6,568 bases of DNA from Bdellovibrionales bacterium (lineage in GTDB: Bacteria > Bdellovibrionota > Bdellovibrionia > Bdellovibrionales > Bdellovibrionaceae): assembly GCA_027320785.1 (NCBI GenBank), contig DAHVKR010000081.1, positions 1 through 6,568 of the forward strand, written 5' to 3'. A program made the position numbers and the translations under genes. The notes beneath the pieces were generated by a model. That model saw only the letters and a list, made by a program, of their open reading frames with translations. It did no database searches and was not told the DNA's origin. Shown one piece after another: positions 4,946-6,568 of the stretch; position 1 is the first letter of the stretch; every line of letters begins with the position of its first letter.

Positions 4946-6568
4946 ATGAATAAAATGATGATCAAAGAAATGATCCTAGCCGGGTTGATGATGGGCTCTT
5001 TAGCTCAAGCGGCTCAAGCCACTCGATATATGATTGGTTTAAAGCAACCCATAAGCGCCATGATGGCACCTCAAAAAATTCAACTTCAAACCAATGTGCA
5101 AAAACTCATGCAGCACTTGGAAAGCTCACAATTTAAGGGGCAGTTCGAAGCAAAATTGGATCGTATCCATGCAGTTGTTGTTCGTATCAACGATTCAGCT
5201 GAATTGGCGAACCTCAAAGCGAATCCTGCTGTTAACTTTGTAGATAAAGAAGTTTTCAGACCTCTTCCAAAACCAGTTGTAGGTTATGTTCAACCTCAAA
5301 GCTATGTTCCTTATACAACAGCAGTAGCGGGTCCTAAGACTCCATGGGGTATTAAAGCTGTTCATGCAATGGAAGCATGGCCCGCTTCTCATGAAGGACA
5401 AGGCGCACTTGTTGTCGTACTCGATACAGGTATTGATAAAGATCACCCCGCAGTGGCTGCTGCCTTTGCACAAGGTAAAGACTTCACAGGTGATACTTCA
5501 GGTCTTCCATATCCTTTCTTCGATACAGTCGGACACGGAACTCACGTGAGTGGAACAATTGCAGGTCAATTAGCTGCTGATGGTTTCACAGGCGTGGCTC
5601 CAGATGCTAAGTTAATGATGGGTCGAGTTTGTTCAGGCGAAGGTTGCTCTAATATTGCAGTAGCTGAAGGTATCAACTGGGCCGTTGAGCAAAAAGCAGA
5701 CGTCGTCAGTATGTCTCTTGGTGGACCTTTCGCAACTCCTTCTGAGCGATCAGCTGTTAAAGCAGCATTGGCTGCGGGTGTAACGATTGTAGCGGCTTCT
5801 GGAAACAGTGGTGAAGCGAACGTAAGCTATCCAGCTGCATTGCCAGGTGTGATTGCGGTAGGTGCTGTTGATATTCACAGCCAAAAAGCTTCCTTCTCAC
5901 AATATGGTCCTGAGCTTTCAGTTGTGGCTCCTGGTGTGGATGTTGTTTCATCTGTGCCTCGCGGAACAGGACGTGATTCTGAAGTTAAAATTTCAGTAGG
6001 CAACCGAGATTTCCAAGTTGTAGCTTCGACTACATTCGCAGGATCTCAAAGCCCCACTAGCCCTGTAATTGGTGAGCTTGTAGAGGCAGGTCTTGGTAAA
6101 GCGGGTGATTTCTCTGGTAAAGACTACCGTGGCAAGTTCGCTCTTGTTAAACGTGGTGACATTATGTTTGCTGAGAAAGCTCAAAACGCAATCAATGCGG
6201 GCGCAAAAGGCCTTTTGGTTTACAACAATGCTCCTGGTTTGATTCGTGGCGCGATCACTCAAGACGGTTCTGAGCTCGCAATCCCTGTCTTCATGGTTGA
6301 AGAGTCAGTGGGTGAGGCTCTGATCAGTGACATGAACAAAGGTGTTGTCGCTAAAGCTAGCCTTTTGGTTGTGCCAACTGACTACGCAAGCTTCGATGGA
6401 ACGTCTATGGCGACTCCTCACGTAGCAGGTGTTGTGGCTCTTGTTAAAGCGGCCAACAAAAACTTAACTCCTGCACAAGTGAAGCAAATTTTGGAATCGA
6501 CCGCGACACCTCTTCAGCCTAATACAAACAATGAAGTAGGTGCTGGTTTAGTGAACGCAGAAAAAGCT
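4946..6568 (+). CDS. Secreted subtilisin-type (S8) serine protease with inserted PA domain, 3' end outside window
   Basis: The frame is open for 541 codons to the window edge. Residues 1-25 are a signal peptide (LAGLMMGSLA core, AQA cleavage). An I9-like propeptide follows (about 26-106, from RYMIGLK to NFVDKEV), which normally chaperones folding and is then cleaved off. The S8 domain carries the full catalytic set: Asp160 in VVVLDTGID, His197 in GHGTHVSGT, oxyanion Asn287 in ASGN and Ser487 in GTSMATPHVAG. Between Asn and Ser, a PA domain is inserted (about 350-470; GKFALVKRGD and NAGAKGLLVYNN are typical), as in Vpr- and lactocepin-like enzymes, where it is thought to influence substrate access. 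Cys229 and Cys234 could form a disulfide. The catalytic domain finishes near GAGLVNAEKA at the window edge, so only a little or an accessory C-terminus is missing. GGAGGG (4932-4937) lies eight bases before the ATG. It is predicted active and exported, and is divergent from the secreted-protein cluster. Confidence 0.95.
   Translation, partial: MNKMMIKEMILAGLMMGSLAQAAQATRYMIGLKQPISAMMAPQKIQLQTNVQKLMQHLESSQFKGQFEAKLDRIHAVVVRINDSAELANLKANPAVNFVDKEVFRPLPKPVVGYVQPQSYVPYTTAVAGPKTPWGIKAVHAMEAWPASHEGQGALVVVLDTGIDKDHPAVAAAFAQGKDFTGDTSGLPYPFFDTVGHGTHVSGTIAGQLAADGFTGVAPDAKLMMGRVCSGEGCSNIAVAEGINWAVEQKADVVSMSLGGPFATPSERSAVKAALAAGVTIVAASGNSGEANVSYPAALPGVIAVGAVDIHSQKASFSQYGPELSVVAPGVDVVSSVPRGTGRDSEVKISVGNRDFQVVASTTFAGSQSPTSPVIGELVEAGLGKAGDFSGKDYRGKFALVKRGDIMFAEKAQNAINAGAKGLLVYNNAPGLIRGAITQDGSELAIPVFMVEESVGEALISDMNKGVVAKASLLVVPTDYASFDGTSMATPHVAGVVALVKAANKNLTPAQVKQILESTATPLQPNTNNEVGAGLVNAEKA

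Noticed and set aside
5757..6262. Minus-strand frames of 64 and 89 codons
   Set aside because: Both are antisense to the protease gene, whose catalytic motifs leave no doubt about the coding strand.

Overview
The window looks like chromosome of a Bdellovibrio-like predatory or environmental Gram-negative bacterium (Bdellovibrionota). The best pointer is a TIGR02147/DUF4423-type regulator, a family expanded in Bdellovibrio and Fibrobacter. Four signal-peptide proteins, a secreted subtilisin-type protease and clear Shine-Dalgarno sites of the AAGGAG/GGAG kind fit this. The assignment rests on family recognition, not on a database search.

Left part (1-1862): the 3' end of a zinc-ribbon protein overlaps, at ATGA, the start of a complete CPA2-type cation:proton antiporter. 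Both read rightward and are probably translationally coupled. Beyond the antiporter lies about 450 bp with no intact gene. It holds a likely C-terminal gene remnant (1463-1663), followed 37 bp later by a perfect 12-bp-stem bidirectional terminator (1701-1730).

Middle part (1863-4609): four genes read leftward. In order of transcription they are a 222-aa secreted protein with two copies of an unrecognised domain of about 89 residues, a 142-aa secreted protein with one copy of the same domain, a TIGR02147-type DNA-binding regulator whose GTG start directly abuts the preceding stop codon, and an unrelated 166-aa secreted protein of unknown function. The regulator gene carries a perfect 15-bp inverted repeat inside its helix-turn-helix codons.

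Right part (4610-6568): a 336-bp divergent promoter region, with a short GC-rich alternating purine-pyrimidine tract, separates the leftward cluster from a rightward S8 subtilisin-type protease. The protease has a signal peptide, an I9-like propeptide, a complete Asp/His/Ser triad and an inserted PA domain. Its catalytic domain is essentially complete, but the gene runs off the window without a stop codon.

The most interesting unit is the cluster of duplicated-domain secreted proteins plus a coupled regulator, divergent from an exported protease. A functional link between cluster and protease is inferred from gene arrangement only.
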